Below are positions 16,868 through 24,779 of a stretch of DNA of 64,000 nucleotides, in pieces (position 1 is the stretch's first letter; each line of letters opens with the position of its first letter). This DNA is from Sphingomonas sp. Root710 (GTDB lineage: Bacteria > Pseudomonadota > Alphaproteobacteria > Sphingomonadales > Sphingomonadaceae). The DNA lies in contig NZ_LMIB01000001.1 of NCBI RefSeq assembly GCF_001429065.1, positions 186,588-250,587 of the forward strand, written 5' to 3'. Made by a program: the position numbers and the translations under genes. The notes under the pieces are model-generated. The model saw only the letters and a program-made list of their open reading frames with translations. It made no database searches and had not been told where the DNA came from.

Positions 16868-18061
16868 TTACAGCTTGATGACGTTCGACGGAACCGCTTC
16901 GCGATCCTCATCCTCGCCCAGATACAGGCTCGCCATCGGCTCGTCCGACATGATGACCCGCTCACCGGCGGTGAAGCCGTTGAAGCCGGTGCGCATCGCG
17001 CAGCCATAGGCGCCGAGCATGCCGATTTCGATATAGTCGCCGGGGCCGACATCGGCGGGCAGCATGAACGGGCCGGCCATGCGATCCATGTCGTCGCAGG
17101 TCGGGCCGTAGAAGCTGAATGCCATGTCGCGTACGTTCGAGTCGGGCTCGCGCAGCAGCTTGACCGGGAAGCGCCAGCCGATGTGCGCCGCATCGAACAG
17201 CGCGCCATAGGCGCCGTCGTTGATGTACAGCTCGTCGCCGCGGCGGCGCTCGACACGGACCAGCAGGCTGGCATATTCGGCGCACAGCGCGCGGCCCGGT
17301 TCGCACCACAGCTCCGCCGAATAGCTGATCGGCAGGCTTTCGAACATCTGGTGGATCGCCGCGAAATAGGCTTCGAGCGCGGGCGGTTCCATCCCTGGAT
17401 AGACCGAAGGGAAACCGCCGCCGACATCGATGATGTCGACGGTGACCGCCGCCGCGACGATCGCCGCGCGGACGCGCTCCATCGCCTGGACATAGGCCGA
17501 CGGGCTCATCGCCTGGCTGCCGACATGGAAGCAGATGCCAAGAGCATCGGCGACCTGGCGAGTGCGCTGCAGCAGCTCGCGGGCCTCGCTCTGCTCGACG
17601 CCGAACTTCGACGCGAGGCTGAGCTTCGACATGTCCGACGAGACACGCATCCGGACGCACAAGTTCAGGTCGGTCGCGCCCTTCGTGGCGCGCTCGATCT
17701 TCTCCAGCTCCTCGATCGAGTCGAGCGAGAAGGTGCGGACGCCATGGTCGAAATAGGCCTCGGCGATCGCTTCCTCGGCCTTGACCGGGTGCATGAAGCA
17801 CAGGACCGCGTCCGGCAGGATTCCGGCGACCAGGCGCACTTCGGCAATCGACGCCACGTCATAATGCGTGATGCCGCTGTCCCAGAGGATCTGGATCAGG
17901 TCGGGCGACGGATTCGCCTTGACCGCATACATCGAGCGTCCCTGGAACTTCTCGACGAAGAACCGGGCGGCCCGCGCAGCGGCGTGGGGACGAAGGAGCG
18001 TGACCGGCTGAACCGGCCGAAGGGACGCAGCTAGCCCCAGCGCGCTATGATGCTTGTGCAA
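16868..18061 (-). CDS. Ornithine (or lysine/ornithine) decarboxylase, alanine-racemase fold
   Basis: A 397-residue type III PLP decarboxylase. Motifs: the PLP lysine in MYAVKANP, HVGSQ, the phosphate loop GGGFP, EPGRALCAEY and the substrate-site CDDMDRM. It makes putrescine from ornithine, feeding the deoxyhypusine-synthase-like enzyme downstream. The start is TTG at 18059-18061, supported by a clear GGAGG at 18075-18071; no ATG lies between it and the essential YAVKANP motif except at that motif itself. The 266-base divergent gap upstream holds a possible regulatory leader. Confidence 0.93.
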   Translation of the reverse strand: MHKHHSALGLAASLRPVQPVTLLRPHAAARAARFFVEKFQGRSMYAVKANPSPDLIQILWDSGITHYDVASIAEVRLVAGILPDAVLCFMHPVKAEEAIAEAYFDHGVRTFSLDSIEELEKIERATKGATDLNLCVRMRVSSDMSKLSLASKFGVEQSEARELLQRTRQVADALGICFHVGSQAMSPSAYVQAMERVRAAIVAAAVTVDIIDVGGGFPSVYPGMEPPALEAYFAAIHQMFESLPISYSAELWCEPGRALCAEYASLLVRVERRRGDELYINDGAYGALFDAAHIGWRFPVKLLREPDSNVRDMAFSFYGPTCDDMDRMAGPFMLPADVGPGDYIEIGMLGAYGCAMRTGFNGFTAGERVIMSDEPMASLYLGEDEDREAVPSNVIKL

Positions 18062-18327
18062 CTCAAGGGACCTCCGGGTGTAACGTTGGCAAGTAAGCTG
18101 CCTTGCGGTGGAAGTCCCATGGGGCAGCGGAGGCGCGGATATATGGTGCTGAAACCCCGATGTAAAGTTTCGATCCGCAGCCTGTCCCCCGTGGTGCCCG
18201 GAGCGCCCTGAAAACGGGCGAAAACGATGACGAGACGAGCGGACGCAACGGCATCGTTACGGCGCGAATCGGCGCGAATCGGGAAGCGGCCTTGCCTTTG
18301 GCCGAACGCTATGGCTTGGCTAGGACA
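18062..18327 (-). promoter_or_regulatory. Long leader region of the ornithine decarboxylase gene
   Basis: This 266-base divergent gap lies between the decarboxylase and the cation exporter. On the minus strand it ends in a strong GGAGG and contains a stem with arms GCAAG and CTTGC (18089-18106) about 30 bases before the start. Further up are a direct repeat of GGCGCGAATC (18261-18270 and 18271-18280) and no other gene. Structured leaders upstream of ornithine decarboxylase genes are known in alphaproteobacteria (the speF RNA motif), but I cannot confirm a match. Confidence 0.3.
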
Positions 18328-19296
18328 ATGGCGGATCATCATCATCACCCGGCGGGCCACGCCCATGATCATGGCCATGGCGCTCATGGGCATTCCCATG
18401 CGCCTGCCGAGTTCGGCAGGGCTTTCGCGCTGGGTGTCGCGCTCAACCTCGGCTTCGTGGTCGTCGAAGGCGGGGCGGGATTCGTATCAGGCTCGCTCGC
18501 GCTGATCGCCGATGCGGGGCACAACCTGTCGGACGTGCTCGGCCTGCTGATGGCCTGGGCGGCCTATGCGCTGTCGAAACGGCCCGCCAGCAAGCGCTTC
18601 ACCTATGGACTGCGGGGATCGTCGATCCTTGCCGCGCTGTTCAACGCCGTGTTTCTGCTGGTCGCCTGCGGGGCGATCGCGCTCGGTGCGATCCAGCGTT
18701 TCTTTCATCCCGCGCCGATCGAGAGCGGTACGATGATGGCGGTGGCGGCGATCGGCATCGTCATCAATCTCGGCACCGCGCTGCTGTTCCTGCGCGGCGG
18801 CAAGGACGACATCAACATCCGAGGCGCCTTCCTGCACATGGCGGCCGATGCGGGTGTATCCGCCGGCGTCGTCCTCGCCGGGCTCCTCGTCGCGCAGACC
18901 GGACTGCTGTGGATCGATCCGGCGATCAGCCTGGTCATCGTCATGGTGATCGTCGCCGGGACCTGGAGCCTGTTCCGCGACTCGCTGACGATGTCGCTCA
19001 ACGGCGTGCCGGGCGGTATCGATCCCGCCGCGGTCACCGCGCGGCTCGCCAGTCTGCCTGGCGTAGCGGCGGTTCATCATGTCCATATCTGGCCGACCAG
19101 CACCACCGAGGTTGCACTGACCGCGCATCTGCTCATGCCCGAAGGCGGGTCGCAGGATGCCTTCCTTGCGCGCAGCGCCCAGCTGATGCGCGACGAGTTC
19201 CGGATCGGCCACTCGACCTTCCAGATAGAGCAGGGCGCCTGCGCCGACGAAACACGCGATTGCACCCCGGCGGCGCACGCCGATCACCATCATTGA
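18328..19296 (+). CDS. Cation diffusion facilitator (Zn/Co/Cd exporter)
   Basis: A 322-residue CDF transporter. The N-terminus is a metal-binding His/Gly/Asp stretch (HHHHPAGHAHDHGHGAHGHS), then six membrane helices. The transport-site residues are in DAGHNLSDVLG (helix 2) and HMAADAGVSAG (helix 5), and the C-terminal cytoplasmic domain has VHHVHIWPTSTTEVALTAHL and ends His-rich (HADHHH). It exports divalent metal in exchange for protons across the inner membrane. The ATG at 18328 is chosen because the His-rich leader starts there. The epimerase gene follows after 11 bases. Confidence 0.93.
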   Translation: MADHHHHPAGHAHDHGHGAHGHSHAPAEFGRAFALGVALNLGFVVVEGGAGFVSGSLALIADAGHNLSDVLGLLMAWAAYALSKRPASKRFTYGLRGSSILAALFNAVFLLVACGAIALGAIQRFFHPAPIESGTMMAVAAIGIVINLGTALLFLRGGKDDINIRGAFLHMAADAGVSAGVVLAGLLVAQTGLLWIDPAISLVIVMVIVAGTWSLFRDSLTMSLNGVPGGIDPAAVTARLASLPGVAAVHHVHIWPTSTTEVALTAHLLMPEGGSQDAFLARSAQLMRDEFRIGHSTFQIEQGACADETRDCTPAAHADHHH

Positions 19297-19307
19297 CCGG
19301 AGCGGAA

Positions 19308-20411
19308 ATGCCCAAGGTTGCCCTCGTCCATCTTATCGCCGCGGCGCGTCCAAATTTCATGAAGGTCGCGCCGCTTTGGCACGCGCTCAAGGCGACCAGC
19401 GATTTCCGTCCGGTGATCGTCCACACCGGCCAGCATTATGATGCGGCGATGTCCGACGATATCTTCGCCGATCTCGGCCTGCCCGCGCCCGACCATCATC
19501 TCGGCATCGGATCGGGCAGCCATGCCGAACAGACCGGCAAGGTGATGATCGCCTATGAGAAGCTGGCGATGGAGGAGCGGCCCGACTGGCTGATCGTCGT
19601 CGGCGACGTCAATTCGACCGCGGCGGCGTCGATGGCGGCAGGAAAGCTGCGGATCCCGATCGTCCATCTCGAAGCGGGCCTGCGCAGCCGCGACCGCGAC
19701 ATGCCGGAAGAACTCAACCGGCTCGTCACCGACGTTCTGGCTGACGTGCTGTGGACCCCGTCGGCCGATGCCGACGCCAACCTGATCGCCGAGGGCATTC
19801 CGCCCGAGCGGATCACCCGCGTCGGCAACATCATGATGGACAGCTATGAGCTGGTCCGCCCCGCGATCGAGGCTGCCGACTATCCGGGCGAGCTCGGCTA
19901 TGCGCCGGGCGGCTATGGCGTGGTGACGCTCCACCGCCCGTCCAATGTCGACGTGCCCGAGCAGCTCGACCGCCTCGTCGCGGCGCTGATCGCGGCGCAG
20001 GCGCATCTGCCGCTGATCTTCCCGGTCCATCCGCGCACCAAGCAGCGGCTGGGCGATGCGGGCATGGCCCGGCTGGAGACGGCGGGGGTCAAGCTGGTCG
20101 GCCCGGCCGCCTATGTCCGCTTCATGAGCCTGGTCGCGGGGGCCGCGGCGGTGATCACCGACTCGGGCGGCATCCAGGAGGAGACCACCTATCTCGGCAT
20201 TCCTTGTCTGACGCTGCGCGAGAATACCGAGCGGCCGATCACGATCAGCGAAGGCACAGCCCAGTTGGTGAATGCGGATAAGTTGCTCGAACGCCTGATC
20301 GCCGCGCTCGCCCAGCCGAAGCAGGATCGCAAGCGGCCCGGATATTGGGACGGCAAGACGGCGGGGCGTTGTGTCGAGGATCTGCGGCGGCGGACGACCG
20401 AGCGGCCCTAG
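19308..20411 (+). CDS. wecB: UDP-N-acetylglucosamine 2-epimerase (non-hydrolysing)
   Basis: A 367-residue WecB-family enzyme that interconverts UDP-GlcNAc and UDP-ManNAc. Motifs: FMKVAPLWHAL, HTGQHYDAAMSDDIF, VVGDVNST, HLEAGLRSRDRDMPEE, VTLHRPSNVD and TDSGGIQEE. The usual N-terminal GTRPE is replaced by AARPN. The ATG at 19308 follows a GGAGCGG. The TAG stop lies inside the left arm of the palindromic element that follows, so the final residues may have been fixed by that insertion. It could supply ManNAc for surface polysaccharide, or be the CapG-like step for capE/capF at 30,519; the second is only a possibility. Confidence 0.92.
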   Translation: MPKVALVHLIAAARPNFMKVAPLWHALKATSDFRPVIVHTGQHYDAAMSDDIFADLGLPAPDHHLGIGSGSHAEQTGKVMIAYEKLAMEERPDWLIVVGDVNSTAAASMAAGKLRIPIVHLEAGLRSRDRDMPEELNRLVTDVLADVLWTPSADADANLIAEGIPPERITRVGNIMMDSYELVRPAIEAADYPGELGYAPGGYGVVTLHRPSNVDVPEQLDRLVAALIAAQAHLPLIFPVHPRTKQRLGDAGMARLETAGVKLVGPAAYVRFMSLVAGAAAVITDSGGIQEETTYLGIPCLTLRENTERPITISEGTAQLVNADKLLERLIAALAQPKQDRKRPGYWDGKTAGRCVEDLRRRTTERP

Positions 20412-20556
20412 GGCGGATCGACATTCAGTTCAGATCGAGCCGAAAATGGTAGTTTTCTGTGACCCGGAGCGCAGCGTACTCAAATGTACGTGAGCACCGG
20501 AAGCGCGGGAAACTGCCATTTGCAGGCGGTATGAGCTGAATGTCGATACGCCCTAG
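20408..20556. mobile_element. MITE-like palindromic element, 149 bases
   Basis: The ends are 25-base inverted repeats, 20408-20432 and 20532-20556, with two mismatches; each starts CTAGGGCG and contains ATCGACATTCAG. Inside, AAAATGGTAGTTTTC near the left pairs with GAAACTGCCATTT near the right, and the centre has GTAC-tcaaat-GTAC, so the whole element can fold into one long hairpin. There is no coding sequence. CTAG is the outermost four bases at both ends and could be part of the repeat or a target duplication. It lies between the wecB stop and the egtB stop. Confidence 0.75.
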
Positions 20557-20559
20557 ACC

Positions 20560-21765
20560 TCAAACGTCTCGGGCGAGGCGGATAGCCGATAACATCCACC
20601 GCGCTGCGGGGGGATAGAAGTTGCGATAGGTCAGGCGCGCGTGGCCCGGCGGCGTGGCGAGGCAGCCGCCGCGCAACACGATCTGATTGACCATGAATTT
20701 GCCGTTATACTCGCCGATCGCTCCGTCGGGCGCCCGGTAGCCGGGATAGCCGACATAGGGTGAGGCGGTCCATTGCCAACCGCTGTCGTCGCGTTGCACC
20801 AGTCCCGGAAGCGACGCAGCGATTTCCCACTCCTCTTCGCGAGGCAGGCGGGCACCGCGCCAGCGTGCATAGGCGTCGGCCTCATAATAGCTCAGGTGGA
20901 GAACGGGTTCGGCGGGATCGATGGGCATCCGACCGCGAAGCGAGAAGCGCGTCCACGCTCCGCCGTCCTTTCGCCAGTATAGCGGGGCCTCCCAGCGCTC
21001 GCTCTGCGCCATCGCCCAACCGTCCGACAACCACAATTCCGGCCGGTCGTAACCGCCGTCGCCCATGAAGGCGAGATAGTCGCCTGTCGTCACCAGGGCG
21101 CGCGCTATCTCGAAATCCTCCAGCCAAACGCGGTGTCGAGGCCCTTCATTGTCGAAGGCGAAGCCGCCACCGGCATCGCCGATCTCGTGCAGGCCGCCGG
21201 TTACATATGACCAGCCTGTCGCGTCAGAGGCGGCGATTGGGTGGGGGGCATCGGCGGCGTATACCGGGCCTCCCGGACTTTCGGACAAGGCATGCTGTAT
21301 ATCCATCAGGATCAGTTCCTGATGCTGCTGCTCATGTTGCAGGCCGAGTTCGACCAATGCCTCGAAGTCCTCGACGCCGTCTCCGATGAGCCGGGCCATC
21401 GCCTGATCGACATGGCGCCGATACTCCATGACCTGTTCGAGGGAGGGGCGTGAGATCATGCCGCGGCCGGCCCGCGGGTGCCGATCGCCTACGCCGACAT
21501 AATAGGAATTGAACAAGGTTGCGTAGGCTGGGTCGAGAGGTTGGTAGCCGCGCAGATGCGGGATCAGCAGGAATGTTTCGAAGAACCAGCTAATATGCGC
21601 CAGATGCCATTTGACCGGACTGGCGTCGGGCATCGATTGAAGCTGGCAATCCTCGGCCGACAGCGGGGCGGCAAGCCGTTCGCTATGCCGGCGGACGGCA
21701 CGGTAGCGCTCAGCAAGCGAAGGCGTCCCGGGTTCGTTCGCCGACGAATGATGGACGAGCTTCAT
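20560..21765 (-). CDS. egtB: Ergothioneine biosynthesis protein EgtB (iron-dependent sulfoxide synthase)
   Basis: A 401-residue EgtB. The N-terminal DinB-like domain carries the iron-binding histidines (VKWHLAHISWFFE and HEQQHQELILMD), and the C-terminal formylglycine-generating-like domain has GGLHEIG, FDNEGPRHRVWL, RLPREEEWE and VLRGGCLATPPGH. It joins hercynine to cysteine or gamma-glutamylcysteine through a sulfoxide. The ATG at 21765 overlaps the egtD stop by 4 bases, so the pair is coupled. No egtA, egtC or egtE is in the window, which is usual outside actinobacteria. Confidence 0.95.
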   Translation of the reverse strand: MKLVHHSSANEPGTPSLAERYRAVRRHSERLAAPLSAEDCQLQSMPDASPVKWHLAHISWFFETFLLIPHLRGYQPLDPAYATLFNSYYVGVGDRHPRAGRGMISRPSLEQVMEYRRHVDQAMARLIGDGVEDFEALVELGLQHEQQHQELILMDIQHALSESPGGPVYAADAPHPIAASDATGWSYVTGGLHEIGDAGGGFAFDNEGPRHRVWLEDFEIARALVTTGDYLAFMGDGGYDRPELWLSDGWAMAQSERWEAPLYWRKDGGAWTRFSLRGRMPIDPAEPVLHLSYYEADAYARWRGARLPREEEWEIAASLPGLVQRDDSGWQWTASPYVGYPGYRAPDGAIGEYNGKFMVNQIVLRGGCLATPPGHARLTYRNFYPPAARWMLSAIRLARDV

Positions 21766-22715
21766 GGTTCGAGTATGGTTTCGGGCGCCGACCACAGATG
21801 CAGCCCAAACTGCTGATCGGCATCGAACCAGCTCTTGACCGGCTGCCAGCCAGCGGTTCGTGCGAGAAGCCGCGTCTCTTCGGCTGTGTATTTGTAACTG
21901 TTCTCGGTGTGGATGCTCTCGCCCTCGGCCATCTCGAACACACTTCCGGCAGCCCGGAACCGCATTGGCCGGGTAGCGACCAGGTGCATCTCGACGCGAC
22001 CGACGGCATCGTTCCATAGCGCGCGATGAGCGAATGAATCTACGTCGATCGTTCCGCCGAGTTCGCGGTTCACGCGGTGAAGAAGGTTGAGGTTGAAAGC
22101 TGCGGTCACGCCACTCGCGTCGTCATAGGCGGCTTCGAGGATCGCCGCTTCCTTGCGTGTGTCGATGCCGATGATCAGCCAGGCGCGCGCGCCGAGAGTG
22201 CCCCGGAAGGACCGCAGCAGGTCGACCGCTGCGGCATGGGGGAAGTTGCCGAGCGTCGATCCCGGAAAGAAGCCTACCAGCGGCCGCGCCAATACCGGCA
22301 GGCGCAGCGGTCCGGTAAAATCGCCGGCGATCGGATGGACCCGAACCTGCCGGTGGGCCTGCGCCAGCGCCGCGGCGGAGGCCGCAAGGAAATCCCCGGA
22401 AATGTCGATCGGGACGTAAACCGGTGTCTCCAGCGCTTCGAGCATGAGCGGGGTCTTGGCCGAAGAGCCGGACCCGAACTCGATAAGCGGCCGGCCGCGG
22501 CCGACCAGATCGGCGATCTCCATACCATGGCGCCGCAACAATTCGGTTTCGATGCGGGTCGGATAATATTCCGGAAGACGGGTGATATCCTCGAACAGCG
22601 CCGAACCGGCCTCGTCATAGAAGAAACGCGCCGGGATCGTCTTCCGGGGCTGACCCAGACCGGCAAGCACCGCCTGCGCGAAGTCGCTCGAAGTCTCTGC
22701 GACTATATGTTCCAT
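21762..22715 (-). CDS. egtD: L-histidine N-alpha-methyltransferase EgtD
   Basis: A 317-residue SAM-dependent enzyme that trimethylates histidine to hercynine. Motifs: RFFYDEAGSALFEDITRLPEYYPTRIE, LIEFGSGSSAKT (SAM loop), VPIDISGDFL, FFPGSTLGNF, and the histidine-binding ENSYKYT near the C-terminus. The length matches the family (about 320). The frame stays open far upstream through the fumarase gene, so the start is set by the family N-terminus: ATG at 22715, or ATG at 22745, ten codons earlier. Ergothioneine protects against singlet oxygen and peroxide, which fits the light-sensing genes in this window. Confidence 0.95.
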   Translation of the reverse strand: MEHIVAETSSDFAQAVLAGLGQPRKTIPARFFYDEAGSALFEDITRLPEYYPTRIETELLRRHGMEIADLVGRGRPLIEFGSGSSAKTPLMLEALETPVYVPIDISGDFLAASAAALAQAHRQVRVHPIAGDFTGPLRLPVLARPLVGFFPGSTLGNFPHAAAVDLLRSFRGTLGARAWLIIGIDTRKEAAILEAAYDDASGVTAAFNLNLLHRVNRELGGTIDVDSFAHRALWNDAVGRVEMHLVATRPMRFRAAGSVFEMAEGESIHTENSYKYTAEETRLLARTAGWQPVKSWFDADQQFGLHLWSAPETILEP

Positions 22716-22919
22716 ATTTGGGAAGCTCCCGCCGTTGCGGTGCATCAACGCGCGCCAGGACAGCGAGTTTCGTTCTGTATCGCCGCAGGCCGCTATGATC
22801 ACGATGATCGACATGCGGAAATGCGCCGTGGCGTCGCCCGAGGCGCTTTTTTCGGCTGACCGCCGCACGCTTTCGGGTCTATGGGCACCGCATAGGGGCA
22901 GCAATCCGGAGCCGGGGCC

Positions 22920-24443
22920 ATGACCGTCATCATCAAGGAAGCCGATCTGATAGAGAGCGTCGCTGACGCGCTTCAGTATATCAGCTATTATCATCCGATG
23001 GATTACATCAAGGCGCTCGGCGCGGCCTATGAGGTCGAGCAGGGCCCCGCAGCCAAGGACGCGATCGCCCAGATCCTGACCAACAGCCGGATGTGCGCCG
23101 AGGGGCATCGCCCGATCTGCCAGGACACTGGCATCGTCACCGTCTTCATCAAATGGGGGCAGCAGTGCATGCTCGACAGCGAGCGCAGCCTGCAGGAGGT
23201 CGTCGATGAAGGCGTCCGCCGTGCCTATCTCCACCCCGAGAACCGGTTGCGCGCCTCGATCCTGAAGGATCCCGCCTTCAGCCGCGTCAACACCAAGGAC
23301 AACACGCCGTCGGTGATGAACGTCGAAATGGTGCCCGGCCATCATGTCGAGGTCGCGGTCGCGGCCAAGGGCGGCGGTTCGGAGAACAAGTCGAAGTTCG
23401 CGATGCTCAACCCCAGCGAGTCGATCGTCGACTGGGTGCTCGAGATGATCCCGAAGATGGGCGCGGGCTGGTGCCCGCCCGGCATGCTGGGCATCGGCAT
23501 CGGCGGCACCGCCGAGAAGGCGATGACGATGGCCAAGGAATCGCTGATGGGCGATATCGACATGGCCCAGCTCAAGGCGCGGGGACCGCAAAACGATATC
23601 GAGAAGCTGCGCATCGAAATCTTCGACAAGGTCAACGCGCTCGGCATCGGCGCGCAGGGGCTTGGCGGGCTTTCGACTATCCTCGACGTCAAGATCATGG
23701 ACTATCCGACGCACGCTGCGTCGAAGCCGGTCGCGATGATCCCCAACTGCGCGGCGACCCGCCACGCGCATTTCCATCTCGACGGCTCGGGCCCGGCCTT
23801 CCTCGATCCGCCGAACCTCGACGAATGGCCCAAGGTCGAATGGGCGCCGTCGAAGGAATCGATCCGTGTCGATCTCGACACGCTGACGCCCGAGGTGGTG
23901 GCAAGCTGGAAGCCGGGCGACCGGCTGCTGCTGAACGGCAAGATGCTCACCGGGCGCGACGCCGCGCACAAGCGCATCCAGGACATGCTGGCCAAGGGCG
24001 AGGAACTGCCGGTCGAGTTCAAGGGCCGGGTGATCTATTATGTCGGCCCGGTCGATCCGGTGCGCGACGAGGTCGTTGGCCCGGCGGGCCCGACCACCGC
24101 GACCCGCATGGACAAGTTCACCGACATGATGCTCGAGAAGACCGGGCTGATCGCGATGGTCGGCAAGGCCGAGCGCGGGCCGGCGGCGATCGAGTCGATC
24201 AAGAAGCACAAGGCCGCCTATCTGATGGCAGTCGGCGGCGCGGCCTATCTGGTCGCCCGCGCGATCAAGGGCGCGCAGGTCGTCGGCTTCCACGATCTCG
24301 GCATGGAAGCGATCTACGAGTTCGACGTGAAGGACATGCCGGTGACGGTCGCGGTCGACGCGACCGGCGAGAGCGTCCACCACACCGCCCCGCTGGTGTG
24401 GCGCGAGAAGATCGCCCGCGAGAAGCTGCTCGAAGGGGTTTGA
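22920..24443 (+). CDS. fumA: Class I fumarate hydratase (Fe-S)
   Basis: A 507-residue class I fumarase, which reversibly hydrates fumarate to malate in the citric acid cycle using an oxygen-sensitive 4Fe-4S cluster. The N-terminal alpha domain has RPICQDTGIVTVFIKWG with a cluster cysteine, then GGGSENKSKFAMLNPSE and GWCPPGMLGIGIGGT. The C-terminal beta domain has GRDAAHKR and AGPTTATRMDKF. Full length and unbroken. It is divergent from egtD, 204 bases away. Confidence 0.96.
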   Translation: MTVIIKEADLIESVADALQYISYYHPMDYIKALGAAYEVEQGPAAKDAIAQILTNSRMCAEGHRPICQDTGIVTVFIKWGQQCMLDSERSLQEVVDEGVRRAYLHPENRLRASILKDPAFSRVNTKDNTPSVMNVEMVPGHHVEVAVAAKGGGSENKSKFAMLNPSESIVDWVLEMIPKMGAGWCPPGMLGIGIGGTAEKAMTMAKESLMGDIDMAQLKARGPQNDIEKLRIEIFDKVNALGIGAQGLGGLSTILDVKIMDYPTHAASKPVAMIPNCAATRHAHFHLDGSGPAFLDPPNLDEWPKVEWAPSKESIRVDLDTLTPEVVASWKPGDRLLLNGKMLTGRDAAHKRIQDMLAKGEELPVEFKGRVIYYVGPVDPVRDEVVGPAGPTTATRMDKFTDMMLEKTGLIAMVGKAERGPAAIESIKKHKAAYLMAVGGAAYLVARAIKGAQVVGFHDLGMEAIYEFDVKDMPVTVAVDATGESVHHTAPLVWREKIAREKLLEGV

Positions 24444-24512
24444 CCCTCAGGGCTGGGAACGACGGAGCTGACGCAACGTTGATCGGCTATTCTTCCGGAG
24501 TAGCCTTGCGTC

Positions 24513-24779
24513 ATGTCGTTCACCCAGTTGAACCCGCCGATTCCCCTGTCCGTCCTCGGCAAGGGGAAGGGCTATGCCATAGCCGTGATCGACTATGGCC
24601 AGGAACATAATCTCATCTGGGTCACGGCGCTGAACGATAGCGGTGAGATATGGTGCGCGCCCAACCCTCAGGTGCGCATGGACGGCAACTGGACGATGGG
24701 CCGTGCGCGGCCGGAGGGCGGTAAGGGTGATTGCGCAGGCGGTCTCGGCGGAGCCAAGATCGCCGCCGTCAGCGCCTGA
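24513..24779 (+). CDS. Conserved hypothetical protein, 88 residues
   Basis: A small protein with a compact beta-rich core (GKGYAIAVIDYGQEHNLIWVTALNDSGEIWCAPNPQVRM, shown here in pieces: GYAIAVIDYGQEHNLIWV and ALNDSGEIWCAPNPQVR) and a glycine-rich tail. I recognise it as a type of short protein found in sphingomonads, without known function. GGAG at 24497 lies 12 bases before the ATG. Its end overlaps the convergent serine hydrolase by 11 bases. Confidence 0.65.
   Translation: MSFTQLNPPIPLSVLGKGKGYAIAVIDYGQEHNLIWVTALNDSGEIWCAPNPQVRMDGNWTMGRARPEGGKGDCAGGLGGAKIAAVSA

Noticed and set aside
21762-24383. An 873-residue minus-strand frame
   Set aside because: Only its last ~317 residues are EgtD. 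The rest is antisense to the intact fumarase gene and has His/Arg/Asp-rich shadow composition.
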